Shown here piece by piece: positions 11,259-24,378 of a DNA stretch of 64,000 nucleotides. This stretch comes from Viola odorata. Its lineage: Eukaryota; Streptophyta; Magnoliopsida; Malpighiales; Violaceae. Positions within the stretch are counted from its first letter, which is position 1. The number at the start of each line of letters is the position of its first letter. Below the pieces are notes generated by a model, which had not been told where the DNA came from, did not search any database, and saw nothing but the letters and a program-made list of their open reading frames with translations. The stretch lies in the NCBI GenBank assembly GCA_963691705.1, contig OY829538.1, forward strand, positions 19,990,443 to 20,054,442, given 5' to 3'. The position numbers and the translations under genes are program-made.

Positions 11259-11401
11259 TTCTTCTTCCCTCTCTAAATTCACACAACACACTCACCACCT
11301 TTCCTTGTCGATAACCCACAAACCCCTTTTTCTCTGATTTCTCCAAAAACCTCGGTTTCTACGCTTTTCAACAACCGCCCTTCTCTTCCTCTGACTCCGA
11401 G

Positions 11402-12505
11402 GTACAAAAAGGCTGGACCTTTTCTTTCATCACTGCGACTTATGGTCTTTTTTTAGTCTTGATGATGGTCTTAAGCTGTTGTTTGTATTGAATGTGTGTT
11501 TTATGGTTTCATGGGCATTCTGCTTTGACGGGTCTGAAGTCAACAGTGGTGTTTTAAGTGATTTCTGGTGTTGGGCAATTTGTGACTTTCTCTTGGATTC
11601 TCTGTTTAGGTGTCTGGTCTTTTGCTGTGTTTCTATTTCTGTGGTTGTGAGGGGTTTTTGGTAGCTTTGTAATTATAAGCCGCCATGAAAGGTGGTAGGT
11701 TTGGTGGGGTTGACTTCTTGTACAACAACACAACAAAGAAATTGTAATTCTCCCCTTTTTGCTGGTTTCTTCTGCACTCTGTGATTCTAACCTTGTTCTG
11801 TTTGGTGCCAATTCTATGAAAGCGCAGATTTTTCTGTCTTTTTTCTTGTTCTTCATCCTTTTCGGGTCTTGGCTGAGCTAGGCGCCACCTTATACCCCTT
11901 TTAATGATTGATTGACTCGTGTTGTTTAGGGATTATCCTTGGACAACAAACAGTGTACTGATTTTTTCCCCATTCTACAGTTGAATGTTCCAATGGCTTA
12001 TTGCAGAAATCAATTACATTGTTACAATTGGTCACTAAAATCGAGATATATCTTTCTGAACCATTTTGTTTTGGTTTTTCTTGTCACTGTGTGGATCCAC
12101 TAGCATCTGGCAAGTTTTTGCTGCAAGTTAATGATATGGTTTTACTAGTTTTTGTTTTGTTGATCAATGCATACTTAGTTCTTCAAAGAACGAAGTATGC
12201 ATTGATCTTCATTGTCATTTTTCATCTTGTCTTCCTTATCTTAGTGGCTTATTGTTTAGGTTCTCTATGTTACTATGAAGAAGGCTTGCTCTCCGCTGCC
12301 AGTTTTCTTATAGGAGTTAAAACCTTAGATGATCTACTTTGTTCTCTTATTTGTAATTTTAAATGCCTTCACTGCTTTCTTTCAAGAATAATAGTTTTAC
12401 ACTACACATATATTAATTCCTTTCATGATAATTTGATTTGAAATTCAGTCCCTCTTTCATAAGCTCTCATTTCTAATTTGAACTCATAGCCTTTTTGTGA
12501 CCCAG
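11402..12505 (+). other. Proposed 5'UTR intron of the Soloist gene
   Basis: The donor CCGAG/GTACAAAA at 11401/11402 and the acceptor TGACCCAG at 12505 bracket 1.1 kb of T-rich sequence with no ORF of note. The start ATG lies 71 nt after the acceptor. This rests on splice motifs and composition only. Confidence 0.45.
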
Positions 12506-12575
12506 GGAGCAAGGTGATAACTGCTAAAGGTGACCATCTAACCATTGCACATTGATTCAACAATTATAATCCACT

Positions 12576-15500
12576 ATGGTTAGCTTACGGAGGCGTAAAC
12601 TCTTGGGACTCTGCGCTGGTATGGTGCTTGCTTGAAATGCTCTGTAGAGTAAAATGATTGATTCTCCATGCTGAATTAATAAGAACTGTCCTTGGTTGTT
12701 GTCATAGTCTTGCGTATTAAGGTGCTGTTTGTAGAACTGCATGTTTAGGCAACTTGCTATATTGAAATTGAGAATTGATTTAGAAGTTGCATGTCTATGA
12801 GACGTTTATGTATAAATATTGGTTTTGAAAGCTTCCATGTTTTTCCCGAATAAATATTATTCACTCAGTTTTGTGGGTTCTTAGGGAGAAGTTCTTTCCT
12901 GACACCACTCCCTCGGTTTTTTGACAATGGGACTGCTCCCACAAGTTCCTCCCAGAATGCCAAGTCTGTCAGTGTGCATCCCCTACCATCAAATGATGTG
13001 AATGAGCCAGAGGAGGTGACATTTTATTTTTATTTTTTTAGCGTATGTGAGTCACAGCTATTCATGTTAGATGCCCTGGATGCCACTGTTGTGTGTTTGT
13101 TTATGATATGGATATGGTATTTTGTTATATATGGTTTTGTACTTTCATAGTAGCATTCCCTTTTTTTGCGTTGCATGCACTTTAAGAACAGTTCCTAATG
13201 ATCCTTATTAGTAAATTTTGACACACTTATAAAAGCAGATAAGAAGTGTAATTAAAGATCCAATCAGTAAGATTGGGGTCAGGAGGCAGTTTGATAGCCA
13301 CTGTGGTTGTTTGGGAAAAAAAGAAGCTGAAATGAAACTCTAGTTGACTGCATGCAAATTGTTTTTTGGCTTCATAAGTGCATTGAGGATTTGCCCATGA
13401 GAAGTGTTCACCTGGATGAAAAAGTTGGCTAATGTAACTTATGTTTATAAGGAAACTTTGTGTACATGGGAAACCAGTATATTATGTAAGTTAAGTTCAG
13501 AGATTAATCACTTATTTATTGTATTTTTCTTCCCTAAAGCTACCAGTTTTTTGAAGTAAGTGTTCCCACACAGATATTGACACATCTTCATCCTGAACAG
13601 GCTCAATACCGTCGTAAAGTATCTTTATATCAAATAGTGACTTGTACATGAGCCTTCATTGTTCAATCATTGGTGTCATCGCTGCTTTAATTTGGATTGA
13701 TGGTTCTTGATATTCCAGAAACAAACAGGGTTTTGATTTGAGGCCCAAAGATTTGGCATCTTCGGCCCTCCAAGTGTCAGAGTCTTTTAGAAGGAAAAGA
13801 GCATGTCTTCTAGACACCTGTTTTTATGTCTTCTAGACACCTGTTTTTATGTGGAGCAAAGTATCTTTAGATTATTTACTTTTTCCATCGGTTTACTTTG
13901 ATTGCCACGCAATGATAAGCTATGGTTGAAAGCATAATTTCCTTATCCACATTTCAAAATTTTGTCCATATGCGTTTTTCCTTTTCTTGTTACTGATCCA
14001 TGGCTCATTAGATTATGTATTCCTATTCTAATGTTGAAAGATGTTTTTTTTGCACTCTAAGATAACAATTTTCATTTTCTTTACTGTTGTTTTGCAGAGA
14101 ACAATCTGCAAAGTAGGACCTGGTTCTTCAAATGTATCGGCTTCTGGGTCTTCAAAAGATCAGCCATGCCAACCTTATCCAGGTTTGTCAATGTGGAGAA
14201 TTGTGTCATGTGCCTGAGTTGTTGTCTTACCAGTTGGATGAAAATTAAATAAGGATTGCTTGGTCACTACTATGTTTGCTATGGATCAATTGCAATTGAT
14301 TCTGTTGAACTAGTACTGAAATGTAACTTTTATAATGTTGACTCATTACCTCCTGCACGGACATGCAATGTAACCCAGCTTACCATGTTTTCCAGATGGG
14401 CTAATTGTTTATGTTACAGAAAGTTTAAGCTTGGACTAGTTTGAAAGTAATAAAGACTAAAGGTGACTTGAACTAGGGAGCTTTATGAAGAAGTCTTGAA
14501 ATTGCTTAAAAGAATTCGGATGGCATTGTTTCATTCATGTTGCTTCTTCATTAGAAACTAACTCTGTGGTCTAATGATATATCTTTCGTGATTGATTTGC
14601 AATTAATGCTACAGCTGAAAGGTCACAGATAAGGTTACCTTTTAAGCTCTTCCAAATTGAAGAATTTTACATCATGGACTATCTTATATTCTTCTCACAA
14701 CTTATGCGTTTGACTCGTTGTTTCTACAAAAAGAACCTAAGCATCACCCCCTAATTCTTTGAGAGATGTTTCTTTTGCTGCCTTAGAGGAGCTTAATTTG
14801 CTGTTAAAGGAATCATTTTTGTTGTAGTGACAATGCCACATGAGATCTGTGGCACAGGTGAGGGACATACCTTCAGGGTTGCATTCTTCTAGATTTTGGA
14901 GCTGAATTTATCATTAATCAATTTGTTATGGATGTCCTTTCTTAGTATGTCACTAAAAGTTGCTTCATGTCAAAGATTATAGCCATTCAAAAGTTTGGAA
15001 AATGTAACGCCTTGTAGAATGAATATGTGGAGGTGTGGGATAATAGAGTCATTGTTGTGGACATAAATCAAGTAGAAGAATCCTAGGGCAGAGATCCAGT
15101 GTTGCAGATGTTAGATTTTAAGGTTTTTAACACCACTACTTGCTGATGTCATATGGTTAACTAACCAACACTTGCCTGTTGGTTCTGGTGATTGGCCAAC
15201 AGCAGTTACGCCCATTTGGACTGGTGGTTGTCCTGCAAGCACTTTCTCATTGGGCCAATGGCTTTGATAGACTATGAGATATGCTTTTGTGGAATATAGT
15301 GAGGTGGATTTGTCTGTTCAGTACTGTAATTTTGCTGCTGCAATGATTTTTCTTGGTGCAGGGCAACCAATTAAACGGCGAAAACGACATAGGAGGAAGC
15401 ATGTTCAAAACCAAGAGCCCTGCGTGATGAGAGGTGTCTATTTCAAAAATATGAAATGGCAGGCAGCAATTAAAGTTGACAAGAAACAAATTCACTTGGG

Positions 15501-16443
15501 AACTGTTGGTTCTCAAGAAGAGGCTGCGCGTTTGTATGACAGGTAGTTGCCTGAAATTTGTTTCCCTACAATATAAATTCTTTTACCTGTATGAGAACTG
15601 AGTCCGGTGAAGATGGATTATTAGATTATGGTGTCACCTAACTCACTCATCATGAAGTAGATAAATGTTCTTTTCCATTCTAATAATAAAATGCATGTAA
15701 TTTCTTATTCCAGCTTATGGAAGTAAGCTTTCTTAATGTTAGAAGAGGAAACAAAATGTTTGGCTCAACAAGTAGTGGCTAACTCCTCAAAACTGAATGA
15801 TAATAACCTGAGTTATGTGTAATTGGAGTCAAGTTTTCCTTCTTTTTTCTCGCAATGGCGGCGGAGTGGACTACCTTCTTTTTTCAGTGAGGTGAACATA
15901 AGAACCTGATGTCTTCCATCTCCCAGGGCAACTTTGTCTTTGAAGTATCAACTTTGGCCCTAGTGGTAGAGGGTATGCTTGTAGTTACAGAGGGATGGGT
16001 TTGCTGCGTCTTGAACAATGTTATGATGGGTCTGCAGGGGACTGAACCTTGATGTTTAGATTGAAACATTTCTAAGACTCACCAAAAGGTTTTTACTTGT
16101 GCAGGGCTGCTTTCATGTGTGGTAGAGAACCCAACTTTGAGCTCTCAGAGGAGGAAAAACAAGAACTTCGGCAATTTAAGTGGGATGAATTCCTGGCAAT
16201 AACTCGCAGTTCAATTAACAATAAAAGTAATATTTCTTTTTATGGTATGTCATTATGGGCTTTTATGCATGATGGATTTGCAATTGATGAACAAATTTTC
16301 CAGAATACAAGAGAAAGGCTGGGGCAGGATTACTGAAAAGATCAGAGCCTACATTGCAGGATGGTGAATGGGATGGCAAGCAAGAAATGAATAGCTTTTC
16401 AGCTCCAGAAGACGCGGAGGAGCCAGACTCATCAGCCTCCTGA
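12576..16443 (+). CDS. AP2/ERF-domain transcription factor of the Soloist type (At4g13040-like), 233 aa, six coding exons
   Basis: Exons 12576-12618, 12885-13015, 14098-14182, 15362-15542, 16105-16226 and 16304-16443 join in frame through GT-AG introns to 702 nt. The N-terminus is MVSLRRRKLLGLCAG. A basic patch KRRKRHRRK (residues 91-99) precedes a divergent AP2 domain (about 109-162) with MRGVYF, WQAAIKV, HLGTVGSQEEAARLYDRAAF and the family-specific GREPNFEL. After it comes FKWDEFLAITRSSINNKK and an acidic Ser-rich tail. This order matches the single-copy 'Soloist' branch of the AP2/ERF superfamily, a nuclear DNA-binding protein; the Arabidopsis member has been linked to salicylate-related defence. 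All splice phases agree and no lesion is seen, so it is probably functional. Confidence 0.9.
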
Positions 16444-17765
16444 ATCTGTTGGTTTGTCTTCTAACAGTCGAGTTCCAGCTCCTCGGCCTCCAATTTTTGT
16501 GTACAAAGGCCCCCTCTATTAGGGCAGATGATGATGGTGGACTTGATCTCTCAGTATGCAGATTATTGCAGAACTAGATAAAGGGAGTACAGCACAGTGT
16601 ACCGTATAAGATGGTTGCCTCAGCGAATCACAATCATTCACAGGCAAATTAAAATACACAGAACATAGTTCCTTTATTTGCAAAATACATCAAATTTGCA
16701 AAGTAATTGTAGTAGCTAGGCCTATTCAACTATTCACTTGCTCCATTTATTAGTGGTAACTGGTAAGTAAGAGTGAAGAATGTTACTAGGCAATCATGAA
16801 TGGATGGATGTTATTGGTGCAATTGGTTTGTTGTTCGGACTTAAAATCACACCAGTATAATTTTATCGGTAACATGAATTTATAAATTTATAGAGACATT
16901 TTTCATCGTTGCAAACTTATAAAGTGACATTTTACAATTTTTCAAAGTGAAGGAATTTATAAATTTATAAAAAGTGGTAGATACTGTATATATTAATAAT
17001 TAAATCCTATTTTTATTCCCTCGTGATAAATTGATCAGGTCTCTGAATCTGATCATTATTCATAGGAATTCAATTCCTGCTATCGTAGGATTTATAGTCC
17101 TATTTCTGGCATGATTAGTGAATTCAATTCATAACCCATCTGGAAATTCTTTTCCTTCAGAGGCTATTTGGTATCAAAATTTAGAAAGAATTCAATTCAT
17201 TGTAACTGAAATCATGACAAATTTATATTTATTACAGTTCTTAGAAAGAGATTTCAATTCACACTGAATTGAACACAACAAATTAAAAGAGAAGTGAATT
17301 CTTGCCAAAATTGGTTTGGTTTGGCAGAGGATTCTCAGATTTTGTATTAATCTCTTCTATATTCCTAAAATATCCTCCATCACCGGCACCGCAGATCCTC
17401 TCTCTCACTCGACCCCTGCTCGAATTTCACAAATAAAACACCAACACCTATCAAATCATTCTTCTAATCCTGTCCATTCTTCACCACTACCATCACCAAT
17501 TTGATCTCTTTCCCTTATTTGGGGCGAAGATGAAGGAGAGTTAGATCTGCAAATCTGTTGTTGTTGTTGTTGTTATAGTCGGGTGGTACTGTGATGGTTG
17601 ATGTTGGAGATGTAGTGGTGGAAGAGGGGAGTGTGCCGCTGAGGAGTGCGGTGGTGGGGACTGCAATGAGTGAGGAGATGTAGTGGTGGAAGAGGGGAGT
17701 GTGCTGCTGAGGAGTGCGGTGGTGGGGACTGCAATGAGTGAGGAGGTGATGGTGATGGTGATGGT
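16444..17765. other. Soloist 3'UTR and intergenic DNA
   Basis: The first few hundred bases are presumably 3'UTR. From 16800 it is AT-rich with short inverted AATTTATAAATTTATA motifs. 17560-17765 is a (GTT)n and GGTGATGGTGAT-rich low-complexity tract containing a near-perfect ~75-bp tandem repeat (GTAGTGGTGGAAGAGGGGAG units, at about 17612 and 17681). No gene is supported. Confidence 0.5.
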
Positions 17766-17848
17766 TGTTGTAAATATAATAATATTACAAAGGTTGATCA
17801 TGTCATTGATTGTGCAACGGTTGCATTATCATTCTCCTTAATGGCCTT
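17766..17848 (+). repeat. Truncated copia LTR (first ~80 bp)
   Basis: TGTTGTAAATATAATAATAT continues to CATTCTCCTTAATGGCC, matching the start of the two full LTRs. At CTTAATTA it switches into sequence that otherwise begins the internal copies (ATTATGGGAAAATATATAAG). Confidence 0.8.
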
Positions 17849-17949
17849 AATTATGGGAAAATATATAAGGTATATATTTCAACTCTTAGGGGCTGCATTA
17901 TCATACTTTTATGAGGGACTGCGAAGGCGGGACTGCAAATATATAAGGT

Positions 17950-18625
17950 ATATATTTCTTTTTCGGCAGTGACTTCTACATCGTCAGCGATAGGTGTGGG
18001 ATCCGGGAGTTCAGCTTCTCGGGCAAGCGGCTCGCAGTCAGGTAAGTGCATGCCACTACGAAGTGTTATGACACAGGCTCCATGTTTAGGATTGGCTTCT
18101 GGTTGCGGTGGCAATCGTCCTCCATTCTTCATCTCTTTTACCTTTGCAGATAAAATACCCAATTGTTTTTTAATATCAAGAACAAGAGTGTGTAAGTTTG
18201 GTACCTCGGCAACTTGGGGTGTGGGCCCCATGGCTCCTTGCGGAGCTTGGTACTGGTATTGCTGATTGTTAGAGTAGTTGGGCCGGGGTTTGAAATTCTG
18301 GAGGTTAAAAGGCGGTTGCTGCTGATTATGGAATGGATTTTGCGGCTGCAATTGGCTCGGCCCAGGCTGTTGCTGGTGGTTGTTGTCGTAGTTCAAGTTT
18401 GGGTAATGCCAACCATTATTGTAATTCTGAGTGTAAGAGTCATACTTCCTAGGGCCTCCATTGTAGTTCCCTATAACATTCACATCTATCTCATCCGAGA
18501 TGTGTGGACAAGCGTCCGTGGGGTGGTCAGTGAAATTACAGAAACTACATGCCTTGATCTGCACACAGGGGTTAGGGCAAGCGGAGAACCACGGCTGGCA
18601 GCGTCGATTAATTCTTTGTCTCGCC
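17950..18625 (-). pseudogene. Captured gypsy (Athila-type) gag C-terminal fragment
   Basis: The minus-strand frame contains a zinc-knuckle-like CSFCNFTDHPTDACP, a long Asn/Gln/Tyr/Pro-rich linker and ACVITLRSGMHLP. The knuckle and VITLRSG combination is characteristic of Athila-like gag just before protease. It is a fragment in opposite orientation to the copia element. Copies of a CATTCTCCTTAATGGCCTTA-type segment lie on both sides (about 17828 and 18637), so it was probably inserted or copied into the copia LTR/internal junction. Confidence 0.65.
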
Positions 18626-18685
18626 TTAGCATTATCATTCTCCTTAATGGCCTTAATTACAGATAATGTGATGGCTCTTTGAGAA

Positions 18686-20106
18686 CTTAATTATGGGAAA
18701 ATATATAAGGTATATATTTCAACGCTCGTGAAGCTTGCGATCAAATTAATGAGTAATACTCAATACTATAAGAGATGATGTGAATATATTAAGTGTTGGT
18801 GCTCTCAAAGAGTTATTTACTCTCAATCTTAATTCTTGTGTAATTGTGTGAAGTTAAGAATGAACCAAATATGTTTATTTGGTAGAATTAAACAAATAGA
18901 ATAATATTCGCAAATGTGGGGGTCCGAATATTATTGTCTTATTTATTTATTTATTAAAAAAATGCCATGAGGTAAATTAATACTTTTGTGAGTTTTTAGC
19001 ATCAATGATATCACAAGTGTGATAATGGGCAAATAAATAAATAAATGAGAGATGTGATGTGTTAGCACAATGCTATCACCAGAACTTTGTGTTGAGATTT
19101 TTCTCAAGAATTGGACATTTTGATGTCAAGGTTTTCAGTACTCTTAAATGGCGTACTTGAGATTCCACTGTATTAGAGAATACAGTGATGATAGATACCA
19201 TAAATTGTAGTATCATATATAATTTGAGTTTCCGCTGTATTAATGATAATTGAATTTTATATTCAAATGAGATTTGATGAGATAAAATCCACTAGTGATG
19301 TTAATAATTTTTTGGATGAAACTCTACAACATGTGAGAATTCTATTGGGTGTAAAACCTATGTATCGATACATTATGATTGTCAAAGCTAAGGCTTGTAT
19401 GTGGTTAAGCTAGCTATTATTAAATGATGAAATTGTTTTTATTGACTATGAGAAGTCAGAAGTGATTTTGGCCGATCCTCTAACTAAGCCTCTGAGTAAA
19501 AAATTAATTGAAGAAACATCGAAGGGAATGGGACTTAAAGCCATATTGGAAAATTAACAGTGATGGGAACCCAACCTTTGTGATTGGAGATCCCATGAAG
19601 AAGGTTCATATAGGTAATAACAAGTCACTTGTTAATTCTGTTAACACAAAATTGATTGTCCTTCCTATGGTGTGGAAGTGTTATACTGCATTGATTGAGA
19701 GGATGAGCTTTGAACTCTTAATGATTTCATATCCCTTATGGGTAGTGTATTGATTGCGGGTACACTTGATGAAGTCACCTATATGAATGTGGAGTGGGGC
19801 CGCTCTTATGAGATTGTGACATATTCTCTAGAGCATTCATTAACATCCAGGCACGCGCATGGCCAAAACACGCAAAATCGCGTTAACAACAAGAATTGTG
19901 GGGGTATAACATGATAAATAGATTCCCTACCTTACAAAAGAGTTAATGGTTCATAGAAGTTTTAAACTTCACCATTATCTCTGTGAGGATAAAGTTTATT
20001 TATCTAGGTCTAGTTCATAGTCCAAAAGATACCAGATTCGAAAAGTTATACTATATATATATTAACCAGGAATTTCTACTCTCAACCTTTGTAATATGTG
20101 GGGGAT
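18686..20106 (+). pseudogene. Copia internal 3' region, copy 1, with RNase H tail
   Basis: At 19441-19557 the frame reads IDYEKSEVILADPLTKPLSK, the usual C-terminus of copia RNase H (ADPLTKPL), and ends shortly afterwards at TAA. Upstream codons are interrupted by stops. It ends with the polypurine tract GTGGGGGA immediately before the LTR at 20107. The whole segment is about 98% like 22953-24378 by eye. Confidence 0.65.
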
Positions 20107-20612
20107 TGTTGTAAATATAATAATATTACAAAGGTTGACCATGCCATTGATTGTGCAACGGCTGTATTATCATTCTCCTTAATAGCCTTGATTGTGCAGC
20201 GGTTGTAACCTCTCCTTCCAATGGTTGTAATGGCCTTGATTGTGTCATAATCCTCTCCCATTATCTCCACAATAATTGGGTAGATTCTTTTCCTCCCTAT
20301 AAATAGGACCTACTCCATCTACCAAAAGAAAAAGAGAAAAAATACTACACTCATATTGAGAGCGTTATTTCCTGGTTATTATTCTATTGTTGTTCTTGCT
20401 GTTCTGGTTCTTGATTTCTAAATTGGAAGAAATCGTTTTATCCAGGGGGAAATAAATTCCTTTAGGACAGTGTTTCTACACGACTCGATCTTTGTGTTCC
20501 TAACTTTATTTTGCAGATATTCCAAGAAAGATATTCAGCTTACCTGGTGAACCGTCTTGATCAAGCGAGAACGTCCTGACCAAGAGACCAGCTAAGATAG
20601 ATTTTTTCAACA
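20107..20612 (+). repeat. Copia LTR, middle copy (506 bp)
   Basis: TGTTG...CAACA ends, and a promoter-like CTATAAATAGG at about 20297-20307. It is the same length as 24379-24884, with roughly eight substitutions between them by eye. It is preceded by a polypurine tract and not followed by the TGGTATCAGAGC-type primer site usual for copia. Confidence 0.85.
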
Positions 20613-22952
20613 ATCTAAAGGAATTTATCTTACCTATAATGGATCGTAAAGAAAAGAAAGTTCATATCATCGTCTTATACTCAACAGATAAGTATCAGCT
20701 TTTTTTCTTTGTGGTAAATTAATAGTATCCCTAATTAAGATGATATGTTTCTAACAATTATTTGGGTGAATTAACATTTGAATGTTAATACAATTTATTT
20801 ATGACATAAATTAATTGTAAACAATTAAAAATAATCCATTATAGTCTAATTTGTACTGAGTATTTAAAAGAGTATTATCCGTGATCACACATAATATTAT
20901 TTTCAATGGATGGATCTTTACTCTTTGCAATGTTAACCAGTAAAGGACAAATAAGTACTGATGCCAACAACTGTCTTTGATTATATGTTGACTGACGTCA
21001 AAATATAAAAATCTAGAATTCTTTCCACGCTCTTTTTGGTTCCTTTTAATTCTCTGCTTGCATGGCATCCTTTCCTAGCTAGTAAAAATATTTAAGTGTT
21101 TGTCAAGGCTATTTGGTTTTACTCATATGGAATTTTTGAATATGGCATTGCGTTGATTCCTTTCATCTAAGTGTTACTTTACTTTACTGTGATGGTTTCT
21201 TTGGAACTGAACCATTCCAAGTATTTTTCAATCTCGAGTTTCTTTTTACTCTAAAGTCATAAACGTGATATACATTACTGTTATACTAAATATTGATAAA
21301 AAAAATGTCTTTATTTATATTAATACTTGGTGCTATTAACATATTTAAATTTGAAGAATTGAATATGTTAATGTCCTTAGATGATGTTGTAACCGCATGC
21401 AATTAAGTGCATTCATCCAAATTTTAATTGCATTTTATATTTTGATGTTGTTGCCATACATACTATTGCAATACGAAGAATTTATTTTTGACGGTACATA
21501 GTGAAGTACAATTTTATGAGAGTATTAATTTAACAAGTTAATTTCACAAAAAAATTTAATTACATGATGACGTAACAAGAGTTTGAGATGTTTGTCGTGT
21601 CTTGATATTGCTCAATATTTTATTATTTAATTTTATTTCCTAATGATACCAATTATTGTGGAGGGTATTTTTTTATTGAGCAATAATGGAGCAGATACAT
21701 GTTATGTCTTAATGATAACAATTTTGTGGATGAGGACACAACTACTAAGGTATGCGATTATTAATTTTATTAAAATAACATGTGATTGCTAATTTTATAT
21801 CTATGAGAAAATTGGGTGGTATTTCAGATATCCAACTACAAATTTAAAACGTAATTTTATATATGTGATGGTCACATGAGAATTTTACAGTTGTATGTTT
21901 AATGACATTAGCTTATGTTTTATCTTAAGTATTTGCAGATAATTTGATTATTTATATCCACTGCCTAAAAGTTGAGTAATTACAAAGGAGTCGTAGAATG
22001 AATGCAAGATTACCAAGAGAAGTAATTCTTGTAGAATTTTTCTCATTCAAAGATATTATGAGGTATGAATACATTAATGGTGTTAAGGTGTCAAATATTT
22101 TTATTTGAGAGGTACAAAGGTACGTTGTTCTAAAAATTTATTAATTATGAAATGCTCAATAAAAGAGTAAACAATATGGTGAGATTTATGACTTATGAAA
22201 ATCTTTATATGCCATAAATATTGTTATAATGAGATGCATTAAACGAAATTTTAATGTATTATGTCAGTTACATATATATGATGTGGCAATGGACTAATAT
22301 TTAAAATTAGTCAAATGATTACTTAAATGTGTAAATAAATGAGATTTTAATATACCATATTAGTCTTAATTGATTATGGAAATAAAGTGGATGATGACTC
22401 TATTATTATTGGTGAAATTAGAATCTATGTATTACGGTATGCTATTAAGGTTCCAAAAGTTAATTGCAATTTTATGTGATATTTTTAAACGGAAAGTGAT
22501 TAATGGTTGAAAAGTTGATTTGTACCAAAATTGGGATTTTGTGCATAAATGTTTATACAATATGCTTAATTGCAAATTTTATGAGGTATCTTAATTAATG
22601 TTATAGATTTTCACTTAATGTGAAAATAATTCTTTAAGATACATTGTTTGACATAAATTATTTTATTTATGTTAATAATTGGTGCAATTAATGTATTTAA
22701 ATGAGAAGAATTGAATATGTGGAAACAGATTAATGTTTAGTCTTACTGTTTAAAAAGAATTTAAAACAGTAATGCATGTAAAATTATTTTTAAGTGGTGT
22801 AACTATTACTGCTATGGATTGATTAATATTCTGATATATATATATATATATATGCGGAAATTGTGAGTATTAATATAATCAATGTGATTATTTCCTGATT
22901 AAAGTGGTAGGGATCAATTTTGCAGTGAACTGTCTAGCTAATTAAGTTTGCA
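20613..22952. other. AT-rich, non-coding internal segment of the copia composite
   Basis: No ORF of note. Diverged repeats of a ~65-bp block containing AAGAATTGAATATGT occur near 21310-21370 and 22660-22725. A (TA)n run lies at 22835-22853. I see no primer-binding site after the LTR at 20612. Confidence 0.5.
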
Positions 22953-24378
22953 GAGAACTTAATTATGGGAAAATATATAAGGTATATATTTCAACGCTCG
23001 TGAAGCTTGCAATCAAATTAATGAGTAATACTCAATACTATAAGAGATGATGTGAATATATTAAGTGTTGGTGCTCTCAAAGAGGTATTTACTCTCAATC
23101 TTAATTCTTGTGTAATTGTGTGAAGTTAAGAATGAACCAAATATGTTTATTTGGTAGAATTAAACAAATAGAATAATATTCGCAAATGTGGGGGTCCGAA
23201 TATTATTGTCTTATTTATTTATTTATTAAAAAAATGTCATGAGGTAAATTAATACTTTTGTGAGTTTTTGGCATCAATGATATCACAAGTGTGATAATGG
23301 GCAAATAAATAAATAAATGAGAGATGTGATGTGTTAGCACAATGCTATCACCAGAACTTTGTGTTGAGATTTTTCTCAAGAATTGGACATTTTGATGTCA
23401 AGGTTTTCAGTACTCTTAAATGGCGTACTTGAGATTCCACTGTATTAGAGAATACAGTGATGATAGATACCATGAATTGTAGTATCATATATAATTTGAG
23501 TTTCCGCTGTATTAATGATAATTGAATTTTATATTCAAATGAGATTTGATGAGATAAAATCCACTAGTGATGTTAATAATTTTTTGGATGAAACTCTACA
23601 ACATGTGAGAATTCTATTGGGTGTAAAACCTATGTATCGATACATTATGATTGTCAAAGCTAAGGCTTGCATGTGGTTAAGCTAGCTATTATTAAATGAT
23701 GAAATTGTTTTTGTTGACTATGAGAAGTCAGAAGTGATTTTGGCCGATCCTCTAACTAAGCCTCTGAGTAAAAAATTAATTGAAGAAACATCGAGGGGAA
23801 TGGGACTTAAAGCCATATTGGAAAATTAACAGTGATGGGAACCCAACCTTTGTGATTGGAGATCCCATGAAGAAGGTTCATATGGGTAATAACAAGTCAC
23901 TTGTTAATTCTGTTAACACAAAATTGATTGTCCTTCCTATGGTGTGGAAGTGTTATACTGCATTGATTGAGAGGATGAGCTTTGAACTCTTAATGATTTC
24001 ATATCCCTTATGGGTAGTGTATTGATTGCGGGTACACTTGATGAAGTCACCTATATGAATGTGGAGTGGGGCCGCTCCTATGAGATTGTGACATAATCTC
24101 TAGAGTATTCATTAACATCCAGGCACGCGCATGGCCAAAACACGCAAAACAGCGTTAACAGCAAGAATTGTGGGGGTATAACATGATAAATAGATTCCCT
24201 ACCTTACAAAAGAGTTAATGGTTCATAGAAGTTTTAAACTTCACCATTATCTCTGTGAGGATAAAGTTTATTTATCTAGGTCTAGTTCATAGTCCAAAAG
24301 ACACCAGATTCGAAAAGTTATACTTTATATATATTAACCAGGAATTTCTGCTCTCAACCTTTGTAATATGTGGGGGAT
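22953..24378 (+). pseudogene. Copia internal 3' region, copy 2, with RNase H tail
   Basis: Nearly identical to 18686-20106, beginning GAGAACTTAATTATGGG. The ADPLTKPLSKK tail is at 23713-23829, and the polypurine tract GTGGGGGA lies just before 24379. Confidence 0.65.

Noticed and set aside
11075..11291. Minus-strand frames with poly-Met and poly-Asp
   Set aside because: They only read through the ATC microsatellite; no domain, no gene structure.
12001..12441. 146-codon plus frame before the Soloist start
   Set aside because: Lies in the proposed 5'UTR intron, T-rich and hydrophobic by composition; no domain.
19508..19753. 81-codon plus frame and its twin at 23780-24025
   Set aside because: Out of frame with the ADPLTKPL tail of copia RNase H and present only because the region is duplicated.
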